From: an uncultured Lentisphaeria bacterium
GTDB lineage: Bacteria; Verrucomicrobiota; Lentisphaeria; Victivallales; Victivallaceae
NCBI GenBank assembly: GCA_903821255.1
Contig: CAIJKT010001068.1
Coordinates: 1 to 13,771 of the forward strand
Length of the DNA: 13,771 bases
Reading direction: 5' to 3'
Below the pieces are notes generated by a model that was not told the DNA's origin, made no database searches, and worked only from the letters and a program-made list of their open reading frames with translations. Position 1 is the stretch's first letter, and every line of letters starts with the position of its first letter. Positions 1-7,376 of the stretch are shown piece after piece. A program made the position numbers and the translations under genes.

Positions 1-921
1 ATCATAGCATCGTGCGCCAGTTTTGTGGCAATGCTCTCGGGCGGATTCTGGGGCCTCGGCGGCGGCTGGCTGGTAATGCCCGTACTGCTGCTGTGCGGTG
101 TGCCGATAGAAGTGGCAGTGCCTGCGAGTTTGCTGCAGATGGTGCCAAGTACGTTTCCCACTGTCGCCAGGCAAATTAAAAGCATCGGCTGGAGCAGAAA
201 TTCCTGGGGGTATACGGTTGCGATCCCGATGTGCATAGCGTCGTTTGCCGGAAGCATTGGCGGTGCGCCGCTCGGGGACCTTCTGGAATATCTGTTTCAC
301 ACAAGAAAGCTTCAGGAGATATTTTTTCTGGGAATACTCATTCTGGTCTTTTATCAGAGCATAAAAATCAAAGAGACAACGGCATCTGCAAGGGCCGATG
401 TCGGCGCAGTTGATTTCAGAAAGAAAATTTACATAGCGCTGGCCGGATTTTTTACCGGACTCATATCATCGCTGGCGGGGCTCGGCGGCGGTTCGCTGGT
501 GCGTCCGCTGCTGCGAAACCTGTTGAACGCGCCGGAGCAGATTACTGGAAAGATATCGAGACTTTCGGTGTTTCTTGTCGCGTTTGCCGGAGCCGCCGCC
601 TATCTGCTGATATCCGGGAAATGGATTGGAGAGTCGCTGATTCTTGCTGCTGTCCTGACCGCTGGAGGTATGCCCGGTTTTGCACTCGGGGCTAAAATGC
701 ACGGAGTTGTGATCAGCGCCGGCAAAGATGCTCTAGCCGGAAGAAGCTTCGCATTTTTCATAATGATTGTAATTTTAAGTCTCTTCTGCAAGATAACGGG
801 CTTTATAGAAACTGGACGAATTCTTATCTGCGCCGCAAGCGCCGGAATCCTGATATTTCTCTGTGCAATCACTCTCGGCTGCCGCAGAGAGAATTTAAGG
901 CGTGAAATTGAAAATTCCTGA
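1..921 (+). CDS. TauE/SafE (TSUP) family membrane permease, 5' end outside window
   Basis: An integral inner-membrane protein of the sulfite exporter TauE/SafE (TSUP) family, which moves small anions such as sulfite, sulfonates or organic acids. The visible protein is made of hydrophobic helices and shows the family's internal duplication: a glycine-rich motif near the start (GGFWGLGGGWLVMPVL) recurs near the middle as SSLAGLGGGSLVRPLL. The reading frame is open to base 1, so the real start lies upstream; the first in-frame start codon visible is GTG at 25, followed by ATG at 31, but both fall inside the first conserved motif. The stop is TGA at 919-921. An SGNH hydrolase starts 31 bases later with its own AGGAG, so the two are probably co-transcribed. 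The substrate cannot be read from the sequence. Confidence 0.85.
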   Translation: MIASCASFVAMLSGGFWGLGGGWLVMPVLLLCGVPIEVAVPASLLQMVPSTFPTVARQIKSIGWSRNSWGYTVAIPMCIASFAGSIGGAPLGDLLEYLFHTRKLQEIFFLGILILVFYQSIKIKETTASARADVGAVDFRKKIYIALAGFFTGLISSLAGLGGGSLVRPLLRNLLNAPEQITGKISRLSVFLVAFAGAAAYLLISGKWIGESLILAAVLTAGGMPGFALGAKMHGVVISAGKDALAGRSFAFFIMIVILSLFCKITGFIETGRILICAASAGILIFLCAITLGCRRENLRREIENS

Positions 922-952
922 AACTCAGATATCTTAAAAAAGGAGATTAACT

Positions 953-1648
953 ATGGAATCGAGTCTTATTTTTGAAGCTGTGCGAGCGCGTTTCAAGGCG
1001 CAGGCAAGAACCCGCGTGCTGGCTTTCGGGTCATCCAATACGCAGCGCTTTCTTCCGGGAATGCACTGGTTTGATGTATTTGAACTGGCGATAAATGACA
1101 CTTACGGTAAAATACATTGCTGCATTAACACTGGATACGGCGGAAATACTGCAGAGGACTTGTTGAACCGCTTTGACGACGATGGCGCATTTTATCAGCC
1201 GCACCTGGCCTTTATAACCATCGGCGGAAACGACTCCATGCGGAAAATGACTGAAGCTCAATTTGAATTTAATCTTAGGGAACTGCACAGACGATTCAGC
1301 AATAAAGGCTGTATGGCAGTATTTCAGACCTATTATTCCCCGGATCCAGCCAGGAATGATGATCTGAGTTTATTTTACAGATTCATGGAGATTGTAAGAG
1401 AAGTCGCGAAGACCACCGGTTCGGGCCTGGTGGATCACCTCAGACGCTGGGAGCTCCTGCGCAAGGCATATCCTGAATTGTATCTCAAAATGATGCGTGA
1501 TGGATTTCATGTCAAGTGCGAGGGCAATATGCTCATGGGGCTGGATATCGCACGTCACTTCAGCGCCGCTGTCAGTCAGGATACCGTTCCGGGATTCTGG
1601 GATGAATCTCTGAGAATCCAGCATCTGATTGATGCCCTGGAAAAGTAA
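953..1648 (+). CDS. SGNH/GDSL-type hydrolase (esterase/acylhydrolase)
   Basis: A 231-residue protein with the conserved blocks of the SGNH hydrolase superfamily, which cleaves ester or acetyl groups from sugars, lipids and similar substrates. Block I is GSSNT at residues 26-30, with Ser28 as the likely nucleophile; the usual GDS reads GSS. Block II glycine lies in TGYGGNTAEDL (60-70), block III is GGND (91-94) and block V is DGFH (183-186), giving the Asp-His pair. No signal peptide or membrane segment is seen, so it should be cytoplasmic. The start ATG has AGGAG at 941-945, seven bases upstream. It lies between a TSUP permease and a GntR regulator with short gaps, suggesting one operon for uptake and deacylation of an unidentified compound. 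The family is confident from the four blocks; the substrate is unknown. Confidence 0.85.
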   Translation: MESSLIFEAVRARFKAQARTRVLAFGSSNTQRFLPGMHWFDVFELAINDTYGKIHCCINTGYGGNTAEDLLNRFDDDGAFYQPHLAFITIGGNDSMRKMTEAQFEFNLRELHRRFSNKGCMAVFQTYYSPDPARNDDLSLFYRFMEIVREVAKTTGSGLVDHLRRWELLRKAYPELYLKMMRDGFHVKCEGNMLMGLDIARHFSAAVSQDTVPGFWDESLRIQHLIDALEK

Positions 1649-1662
1649 AAAGAGAGAAGCCG

Positions 1663-2328
1663 ATGAATTCATCTAAAATCAGACATCTGTCACTCAGCGA
1701 AGAGATTTACAGCCGCTTGATGAGGCTGATTCTCGACAACAAGTATCCGGACGGCTACAGAATGCGCGAGGAAAAGCTATGCGCGGAACTCGGAGTCAGC
1801 CGTACCCCTTTGCGTGAGGCTATGATAAGGCTTGACCGCGAGGGAATTCTGGAGAGAATGCCGCGTTACGGCTGTATCATACGGCACCTACCTCCGTCCG
1901 AGATCGCGGAGCTTCTGGAATGCCGCAAAATGCTTGAGTGCCTGACACTGCGCGAATACTTCAGCAATATTGATCTGGAAGCTGTAAGGATCCTTAAACT
2001 GCGACTCGAAAAGGCGATAAAAAATGGCGATGACGAGTTGAGAACTGAAATTTTAAATACAGACGAAACGCTGCATGCGCTTATCGTTTCGGCATGCGGC
2101 AACAGATTTCTGGCAAAACAGTTGAAAGACCTTCAGATGCGCTGCCGCCCTTACCGGGTTCTGCGCTGTGCGGAAGCAGGAGATATTCCATCCATAATCA
2201 GCGAAAGGCGGAATATCATAAATTCTATTCTCGAAGGGAAAAAAGAGGATGCCGCAAAGTGGATGGAAGCTCATTTTGACGCGAGCCTCAGCTATTACAA
2301 GGCAGATGACGGCGGCTTGCCCTCATAG
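1663..2328 (+). CDS. GntR-family transcriptional regulator, FCD (FadR) subfamily
   Basis: A 221-residue DNA-binding regulator. The N-terminal winged HTH covers about residues 8-74, with the classic core ELGVSRTPLREAMIRLDREG (42-61). The C-terminal all-helical FCD ligand domain covers about 80-210. FCD proteins bind a metal or organic acid through Asp/His ligands: Asp134 and His138 (in DETLH) and His204 are present, but the position usually occupied by His in the family's EH..I motif reads Arg182 (ERRNI), so metal binding may be altered. That last point is inference from memory of the family. Start ATG follows an AGAGAG stretch at 1651-1656 and begins 14 bases after the SGNH gene stop. It most likely controls the permease/hydrolase operon it closes, responding to a small acid. 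Confidence 0.87.
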   Translation: MNSSKIRHLSLSEEIYSRLMRLILDNKYPDGYRMREEKLCAELGVSRTPLREAMIRLDREGILERMPRYGCIIRHLPPSEIAELLECRKMLECLTLREYFSNIDLEAVRILKLRLEKAIKNGDDELRTEILNTDETLHALIVSACGNRFLAKQLKDLQMRCRPYRVLRCAEAGDIPSIISERRNIINSILEGKKEDAAKWMEAHFDASLSYYKADDGGLPS

Positions 2329-2350
2329 AAATCATTCGGATAAAACTGCA

Positions 2351-2362
2351 TTTGCGTGCAAA
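2351..2362. promoter_or_regulatory. small dyad between gntR and araC genes, possible operator
   Basis: A perfect 5+2+5 dyad, TTTGC-GT-GCAAA, in the 131-base gap between the GntR and AraC genes. It could be a regulator binding site, but it is short and single, and I could not place a convincing promoter around it. Low confidence. Confidence 0.15.
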
Positions 2363-2459
2363 ATCCGCGTCATGATATGACTGAAGCGTTCAGGATGTAT
2401 ATTAACTATAGAATTTCCAGGCGGTTAAATTATAAAACGAACGATACCGGAGACAAAAA

Positions 2460-3392
2460 ATGCTGGCAACTGCATATCACTCGCTTGATGATGAATCCAG
2501 GTTTGAATCTGAAGATTTTCGTTTTTTCGGCATCGCCAGCACTCCGTTCGTCACTCCGGTATTCCGTAGAATCGGAGTCAATAAAGTCAAAAAAGCATGC
2601 GATTACCATCTGCATCAGCATAATAATTATGAAGTTATCATGGTTGAATCCGGAGATTATTCATGCCGCATAAATGATATAGAGGTAAACGTTGCCGCCG
2701 GAGAAATATTGATCCTTAAACCCGGGGACACCCACCAGGATTTATATTCGCCGGGCCTGGTTTACTTTCATTTCTGCTTCGATTTGCAGAGCATTGATAC
2801 TGCTGTAGTCAACGCCAAACTTTTCCCCGACGACATGGCAGTTCTCCGGCAGGTATTCAAGAGGGGCGGCAGGCAGCTTATCAGGCTGGCGGCCAAAATT
2901 TGCGCCACTCTCAAAAAAGGCAAAATTATTGATCTCTATATTGGCTATTCGATGATGTCGGAATTGTTCTGGAGGCTCATCAAGGAAATTCCCGGCGGCC
3001 TCCTGGCCAAAGATTTCATTTCCAATGAACGGAAAGAGTCCTTTACTGCTCAGTTATATGATTTTCTTGAAAAAAATATTTCCCGCACGCAGACGGTTGA
3101 CGATGTTGCGCGTGAACTGAACATCAGCGAACGGTCACTGACTGAATTTTGCAGGAAGTTTCTGAAGGATTCGCCGGCGAAGATTATGCTGAAATATAAA
3201 ATAGACCGTGCGGCATTGATGCTGCAGCATACACACATGACCGTTAAAGAGATAAGTTTTTCGCTGGGATTCTGCAACCAGTACTATTTCTCGCGCTGTT
3301 TCAAACGCATCATCAAACTTTCGCCGCGGGAATTTAAAAAACGCTGGCCGCTGTGTGATGTTCTGCCGAAAAAGGTATCTTTTCTGCCCTAA
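2460..3392 (+). CDS. AraC-family transcriptional regulator with cupin sensor domain
   Basis: A 310-residue regulator with the standard AraC sugar-responsive layout. The N-terminal cupin-type sensor domain is visible around residues 48-100 (histidine-rich HLHQH at 50-54, then GEILILKPGDTHQD). The C-terminal double HTH runs from about 205 to 302: the first helix pair includes VDDVARELNISERSL and the second the family signature ISFSLGFCNQYYFSRCFKR around 264-282. Start ATG is supported by GGAG at 2449-2452, seven bases upstream. It lies just upstream of, and in the same direction as, the secreted GH-like gene at 3491, whose own promoter begins 28 bases after this stop. It is therefore the natural candidate activator of that unit, probably sensing a polysaccharide breakdown product. 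The ligand is unknown. Confidence 0.9.
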   Translation: MLATAYHSLDDESRFESEDFRFFGIASTPFVTPVFRRIGVNKVKKACDYHLHQHNNYEVIMVESGDYSCRINDIEVNVAAGEILILKPGDTHQDLYSPGLVYFHFCFDLQSIDTAVVNAKLFPDDMAVLRQVFKRGGRQLIRLAAKICATLKKGKIIDLYIGYSMMSELFWRLIKEIPGGLLAKDFISNERKESFTAQLYDFLEKNISRTQTVDDVARELNISERSLTEFCRKFLKDSPAKIMLKYKIDRAALMLQHTHMTVKEISFSLGFCNQYYFSRCFKRIIKLSPREFKKRWPLCDVLPKKVSFLP

Positions 3393-3419
3393 TGCATATC
3401 TTATGCCCCTTCAGTCATA

Positions 3420-3448
3420 TTGCTAAAGACGCATCTGCAGGTTATAAT
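3420..3448 (+). promoter_or_regulatory. sigma70-type promoter for the 3491-7186 unit
   Basis: -35 TTGCTA (3420-3425), 17-base spacer, -10 TATAAT (3443-3448). The predicted transcript starts about 35 bases before the coding start. A small dyad GCATA-TCT-TATGC (3394-3406) lies 13 bases upstream of the -35 and could be a regulator site, but it is a single short dyad. Confidence 0.6.
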
Positions 3449-3490
3449 CATTATGTAGATATTTAAACAGCTAAAGGCTAATTGAAAGGC

Positions 3491-6430
3491 ATGATGATGA
3501 AATTTTTTTTAACCGTAATGCTGCTTGTCATGACGATTGGCATTTTGACGACAGCAAATGCTGAAAAAGATATTTCAATTAAAATAATACCAGTAAAGGA
3601 TTTTAGCGACAGCCGGATTTTCGGAGAGGAAATTTTTCATGTCTGTGACGGCATCCCCGGCATCATCGGATTTTCAATAAAAGACATAAAGCAGCCGGTT
3701 TCGGCAATTGAACTGGTGATAGACGTGCCGGAAGGCTTTGAAATAATCGGGGCAACGCCGAACCGTCCGACCCGCATAGATAAAAACGTTGTGCACTACT
3801 TGCCTGAAAAAATGGAAATGGAAAAAATCACCCGAGAAGGGTCGTTAAAGCAGAATGTCAATTATTCCAGATACATGATTGCCATGAGTGATAAAATTGT
3901 CAACCCGCCGGACTGGGAATGGGCTCACAACGCTTATGAGTACGTATACATTAAAAATACTTCCGGGCATCAGATCAAGGACGGAACCGCCTACTGGAAG
4001 ATTGTTATTGACAGAAAAACCGCTTCTGATGAAAAAAGCTTTACCTTGAAAACACTGCCCTATCCGGATTTTACAGCCAGACCGCTAAAGCGCTTCGGAT
4101 TCAGGCAGTATGACCTGTTCAGCCAGATCGCGCCGTTCCAGGAAGTCAGGAATGCTTACTTGAAATACTTTAAAATGGTACACGAGAGGCCGGCGACCAG
4201 TTGGCAGGTCATTCCGACTAACAATAGAAATGACTGGGGGCGCGCATATCCGGACAGCATTCTCGCGGAGATTAAAAAGGTGTTCGATATTTATGGAGTA
4301 TTCTACCTTGAAAGCGTCGGGTTCAGCAATTATCTCAAGACGCTTGACAACGCAAACCGGGCTAATTTGCGGCCCCTGATTCAGCGCAACGGGCAGACGC
4401 ATCACGCCGATGGCAAACCGTTCAGGGTGTGCTGCGGATTTCTGGCTGGAAGCGCATCGAATGCGTTATACTGGGAAAAATTATTTCCCGGCTATCTGAA
4501 ATATCTGATGAGCGGCATCCTTGAACCTGATGTAATCGATTTCGATTTTGAACCAAGACAGGAGATATGGTGTTACTGTGAGCAATGCCGGGACAATTTT
4601 AAAGCTTTTGCCGGACTTGAGCAGAAACCGTCTATTCAGGAGGTTGATAATAAATATAAAGATCAATGGTTTAATTTCCAGGTGCAGCTTAACGGGCAAT
4701 TGTTAAAAAAATGCGCAGAGTACACCAGGAAATACTACCCGAAATCCAAGTTCTATCTGTGCTCTGACCCGCTGCACGCCGGCGGACAACCTCTGGGCTG
4801 GTGCTCGCTCGACGCCAGAACCTCGGATCAATGGGTGGATGCCCATACCATGATGCCGTATTATTCCGGCAAGGCTTGTTTCGATGATATAGCCTTGAAT
4901 AGAAAACTGCTGAAGAAGCCGGTGTATCCGATACTGGCCCCGACCTGTTATGATCCTATGTTCATGGTTCGCTATACTCCGCAGAAAATGTTTCAAAACA
5001 TCCTGGCGGTCGCCGCCAACGGCTGCACCGAACTGGCCTTGTACAACGGTGATGATTATGACGGTCTTTATCTGCGGAAAATAACCCAGGCGCTGGATAT
5101 GATCGCCAAAACCGAAAATTATTATTTTGCGGCGCGGAATGATGAGCTTGTCAAAGTCAAAGCCGCGCCATTTTTCGAAAAGACAGTAAATGACGAAAAC
5201 ACCCGGACCGTGGTTTCATTTCCAATGCAGGAAGATATCCGTTATACCGTATTCAAAGACGGCGGGCGCCTACTGCTGAGTGTCTTTAATTATGGACAAA
5301 AGGATCTTTTCGTCGAGATCAAAGTTCCTGGCATTACCGGAAATTACACGGTTGTTGATGTGCAGAGCGGAAAAATTTTCGGCGGCAGCGGACAGCAGAG
5401 ACTTTCAGATGCGGAAATCCGGAACGGGTTTATCTGTCCGGTGGAAACCGATGGCGTCCGGCTGCTGGAATTTATCCCGTCAACGGACAATAACGTCTCC
5501 GGTGAAATGCTTTCTCAGGCGGCGTTTGCCAAAGAATTTGAGCGTCTCAAAGCCGGGTACAATCTGACGCTGCCGGAACCGCAAGTTTCCGGCAATGCGG
5601 AGATTGGCTACGGCGACATTGACCGTGATAAACTCATTGACCTGAAACTAAAGCTTAAAGAGCGCAAAGTATACATCAGCGCTGACAAAGGCGGCATCAT
5701 CAACGGCTGGAAAGGCGCGGCATGGCATTCAGATGCATTCAACTACGGCGCCCAGGCCGGCGGTTTTGCCGACCAGATATTTGTTTACAATAATCTCCAG
5801 TCGCCGCCGGTCAAAAAAGATTTCAATTTCAAATATGTCTCGGCGGCAATAACCGCCAACGGGATAGAGGCAGTTTTACAGCATGTCATGCCGCCGCCGG
5901 AAAATGCATCCATGGAAAAAGATATTCTGGAAGGTCTGACCCTGACGAAGAAAATTGAATTGACTGACAACGGCAATACCATAAATATTCAATGGACGTT
6001 TGAAAATGCGAATCCGCGGAAAGAGGCCATGCCGCTGGCGTTCCGCATTAAAATGCGCCCGTGCATCGGCGGAAAAACTGCTTACGAAACGAAAAAGCGG
6101 CTGCCGGAAATAACCAGCGTAACACTGAACAGCGCCGGAGAAAAAACAATTATTGAGAAGGGCGGCAAAGGGAGCTGTGTCTTTGTCAACAAAAATCATA
6201 AACTCAACTTCCTCGACGGAAAAGTTCCGTATGTAAACTGGGACGGAACGCCGGCGCTGGTAAGCGCGGGAACGGAGACGATGGCAATAATGCCGGATTC
6301 GCAACTCACGGCCGGATGCTATATTTACTGGGACAACTCCTACGGCTGCACCGTAGAGTTGCTGACGGATGATTTTTCACTGATTTACGGACAGAAGAAA
6401 AGCTATTCATATCAATTGAAGCTGAAATAA
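3491..6430 (+). CDS. large secreted glycoside-hydrolase-like protein (TIM barrel plus beta-sandwich domains)
   Basis: About 979 residues. The N-terminus is a Sec signal peptide (Lys4, hydrophobic 5-19, likely cut after Ala24), so it acts outside the cytoplasmic membrane. Residues ~25-200 look like a beta-sandwich domain. Residues ~220-560 look like a TIM barrel: a strand with DFDFEP carries Glu354, a candidate acid/base, followed by a cysteine cluster C361-Y-C363-x2-C366 resembling the CxCxxC of several uncharacterised GH-like families; a later strand ends in YNGDDYD (518-524). The remaining third is beta-rich, and residues ~815-860 resemble a galactose-mutarotase-like sandwich. Three in-frame ATGs occur (3491, 3494, 3497); AAAGG at 3485-3489 favours 3497 by spacing, and a TTG at 3482 is less likely. 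I do not recognise a named GH family. A prepilin gene follows after 18 bases in the same unit. Confidence 0.72.
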   Translation: MMMKFFLTVMLLVMTIGILTTANAEKDISIKIIPVKDFSDSRIFGEEIFHVCDGIPGIIGFSIKDIKQPVSAIELVIDVPEGFEIIGATPNRPTRIDKNVVHYLPEKMEMEKITREGSLKQNVNYSRYMIAMSDKIVNPPDWEWAHNAYEYVYIKNTSGHQIKDGTAYWKIVIDRKTASDEKSFTLKTLPYPDFTARPLKRFGFRQYDLFSQIAPFQEVRNAYLKYFKMVHERPATSWQVIPTNNRNDWGRAYPDSILAEIKKVFDIYGVFYLESVGFSNYLKTLDNANRANLRPLIQRNGQTHHADGKPFRVCCGFLAGSASNALYWEKLFPGYLKYLMSGILEPDVIDFDFEPRQEIWCYCEQCRDNFKAFAGLEQKPSIQEVDNKYKDQWFNFQVQLNGQLLKKCAEYTRKYYPKSKFYLCSDPLHAGGQPLGWCSLDARTSDQWVDAHTMMPYYSGKACFDDIALNRKLLKKPVYPILAPTCYDPMFMVRYTPQKMFQNILAVAANGCTELALYNGDDYDGLYLRKITQALDMIAKTENYYFAARNDELVKVKAAPFFEKTVNDENTRTVVSFPMQEDIRYTVFKDGGRLLLSVFNYGQKDLFVEIKVPGITGNYTVVDVQSGKIFGGSGQQRLSDAEIRNGFICPVETDGVRLLEFIPSTDNNVSGEMLSQAAFAKEFERLKAGYNLTLPEPQVSGNAEIGYGDIDRDKLIDLKLKLKERKVYISADKGGIINGWKGAAWHSDAFNYGAQAGGFADQIFVYNNLQSPPVKKDFNFKYVSAAITANGIEAVLQHVMPPPENASMEKDILEGLTLTKKIELTDNGNTINIQWTFENANPRKEAMPLAFRIKMRPCIGGKTAYETKKRLPEITSVTLNSAGEKTIIEKGGKGSCVFVNKNHKLNFLDGKVPYVNWDGTPALVSAGTETMAIMPDSQLTAGCYIYWDNSYGCTVELLTDDFSLIYGQKKSYSYQLKLK

Positions 6431-6448
6431 ACAAGGAGGTTTTTATCC

Positions 6449-7186
6449 ATGAACAGAAAAAATTTTACACTCATTGAACTTCTCGTAGTGATTGCCATCA
6501 TCGCAATTTTGGCCGCAATGCTGCTGCCGGCGCTGAACAAAGCCAGGGAAACCGCGAAGAAAGCCACCTGTGCCAACCGGCTGAAACAACTCGGCACGGG
6601 AGCCAATATGTATCTGGGCGATAATCTGGACTATTATCCTGTAGACCTGCGGAGCAATGCCGGCTGGGCGACACATCTGGTTGCTTCCGCCAATAGCATT
6701 TCGTATGACAAGGCATATACTGCCGGCGCAATATTTGGCAACAAACTGCTATATTGTGATAGCGCTGCCGGGGAAGATACTTCTTTAGCGTGGATATGGG
6801 CGCCGATGTCCGGCGGCAAGTGGATTACCTACAACGGATTCCAGGCTTCCGCTTCGGCTACGGCGCTGGATACTGAAGCTCTGTTTTGCAATGGCTACGG
6901 GTTATCCCGAAAAATGAGCACGCTGCGACTGCCGTTAAGCCAGATTGCTTATCTCGGCGATACCAACACCACAGCGGGAAACGGGTTCAATTATGGCAAT
7001 CCGGCTGGAACAAAATTGAATGAGTTGCGGAAACGGCATCAGGGAGAAATGAATCTGCTATGGCTGGATGGACATGTTAGCTCCCGCAATGGCAGCACCG
7101 ATTCTTACAGCGTCTGGCTGCCGGCAGGACAGCGTTCCTGGTTCTTGAGATGGAATTTCTATGTTGATAAATCCAGAAATAACTAA
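6449..7186 (+). CDS. type IV prepilin-like protein with N-terminal methylation motif and H-X9-DG C-terminus
   Basis: A 245-residue pseudopilin-like protein. The N-terminus carries the class III signal: basic residues, then [16 protein letters not shown] at residues 6-21 with the key Glu at mature position 5, and an amphipathic helix ([19 protein letters not shown]). The residue before the cleavage site is Asn5 instead of the usual Gly. The C-terminus has [15 protein letters not shown], an exact H-X9-DG motif typical of the Planctomycetota/Lentisphaerota prepilin-like family. A strong AAGGAGG (6433-6439) lies nine bases before the ATG, and the gene begins 18 bases after the large secreted GH-like gene, so the two are very likely one operon. 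It is probably membrane-anchored and assembled or displayed through a type II/IV pilus-like machinery; a specific role in polysaccharide handling is inferred from context. Confidence 0.88.
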   Translation: MNRKNFTLIELLVVIAIIAILAAMLLPALNKARETAKKATCANRLKQLGTGANMYLGDNLDYYPVDLRSNAGWATHLVASANSISYDKAYTAGAIFGNKLLYCDSAAGEDTSLAWIWAPMSGGKWITYNGFQASASATALDTEALFCNGYGLSRKMSTLRLPLSQIAYLGDTNTTAGNGFNYGNPAGTKLNELRKRHQGEMNLLWLDGHVSSRNGSTDSYSVWLPAGQRSWFLRWNFYVDKSRNN

Positions 7187-7316
7187 TCGCCGATATTGTC
7201 CTGCTAATTCCGCGAAAACAACATTTACTTAAAAATCCGTCATAATTTTGAGGCTGCCGCCAAACTGAATTTGAGCGATGCGGTTGTTAAAAGAATGTTT
7301 TTTTGCAGTCTTTATA

Positions 7317-7345
7317 TTGAAAAAGAGAACTTAAAACTGTATATT
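7317..7345 (+). promoter_or_regulatory. sigma70-type promoter of the GH gene at 7377
   Basis: -35 TTGAAA (7317-7322), 17-base spacer, -10 TATATT (7340-7345). The predicted transcription start falls near 7352, inside the operator that begins one base after the -10. This makes the in-frame ATG at 7347 an unlikely start and supports 7377. Confidence 0.65.
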
Positions 7346-7346
7346 T

Positions 7347-7361
7347 ATGAAAAGATTTCAT
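7347..7361. promoter_or_regulatory. LacI-type operator, site 1 (ATGAAAAGATTTCAT)
   Basis: A palindrome with half-sites ATGAAA and TTTCAT and a 3-base centre, starting one base after the -10 box and covering the predicted transcription start. The same geometry is seen at the lacI promoter (10280-10294). Repressor bound here would block transcription of the downstream GH gene. Confidence 0.7.
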
Positions 7362-7376
7362 AAAAGGTATTATTTC

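Noticed and set aside
3394..3406. GCATA-TCT-TATGC as an AraC operator
   Set aside because: Only one short dyad, no second copy in the window, and AraC proteins usually bind direct repeats.
3482..3490. TTG at 3482 as the start of the large secreted protein
   Set aside because: Three ATGs follow at once and the AAAGG at 3485-3489 fits them better.
5280..5567. Open frames inside or opposite the large genes (for example 5280-5567 plus, 5876-6304 minus, 11601-11969 minus)
   Set aside because: They overlap confidently coded genes, have no ribosome sites and show no recognisable domains.
7187..7316. Terminator between the prepilin at 6449 and the GH gene
   Set aside because: I found no convincing stem followed by a T-tract in this gap.
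7347..7376. ATG at 7347 as the start of the GH gene
   Set aside because: It lies within the operator and at or before the predicted transcription start; ATG 7377 has a better ribosome site.
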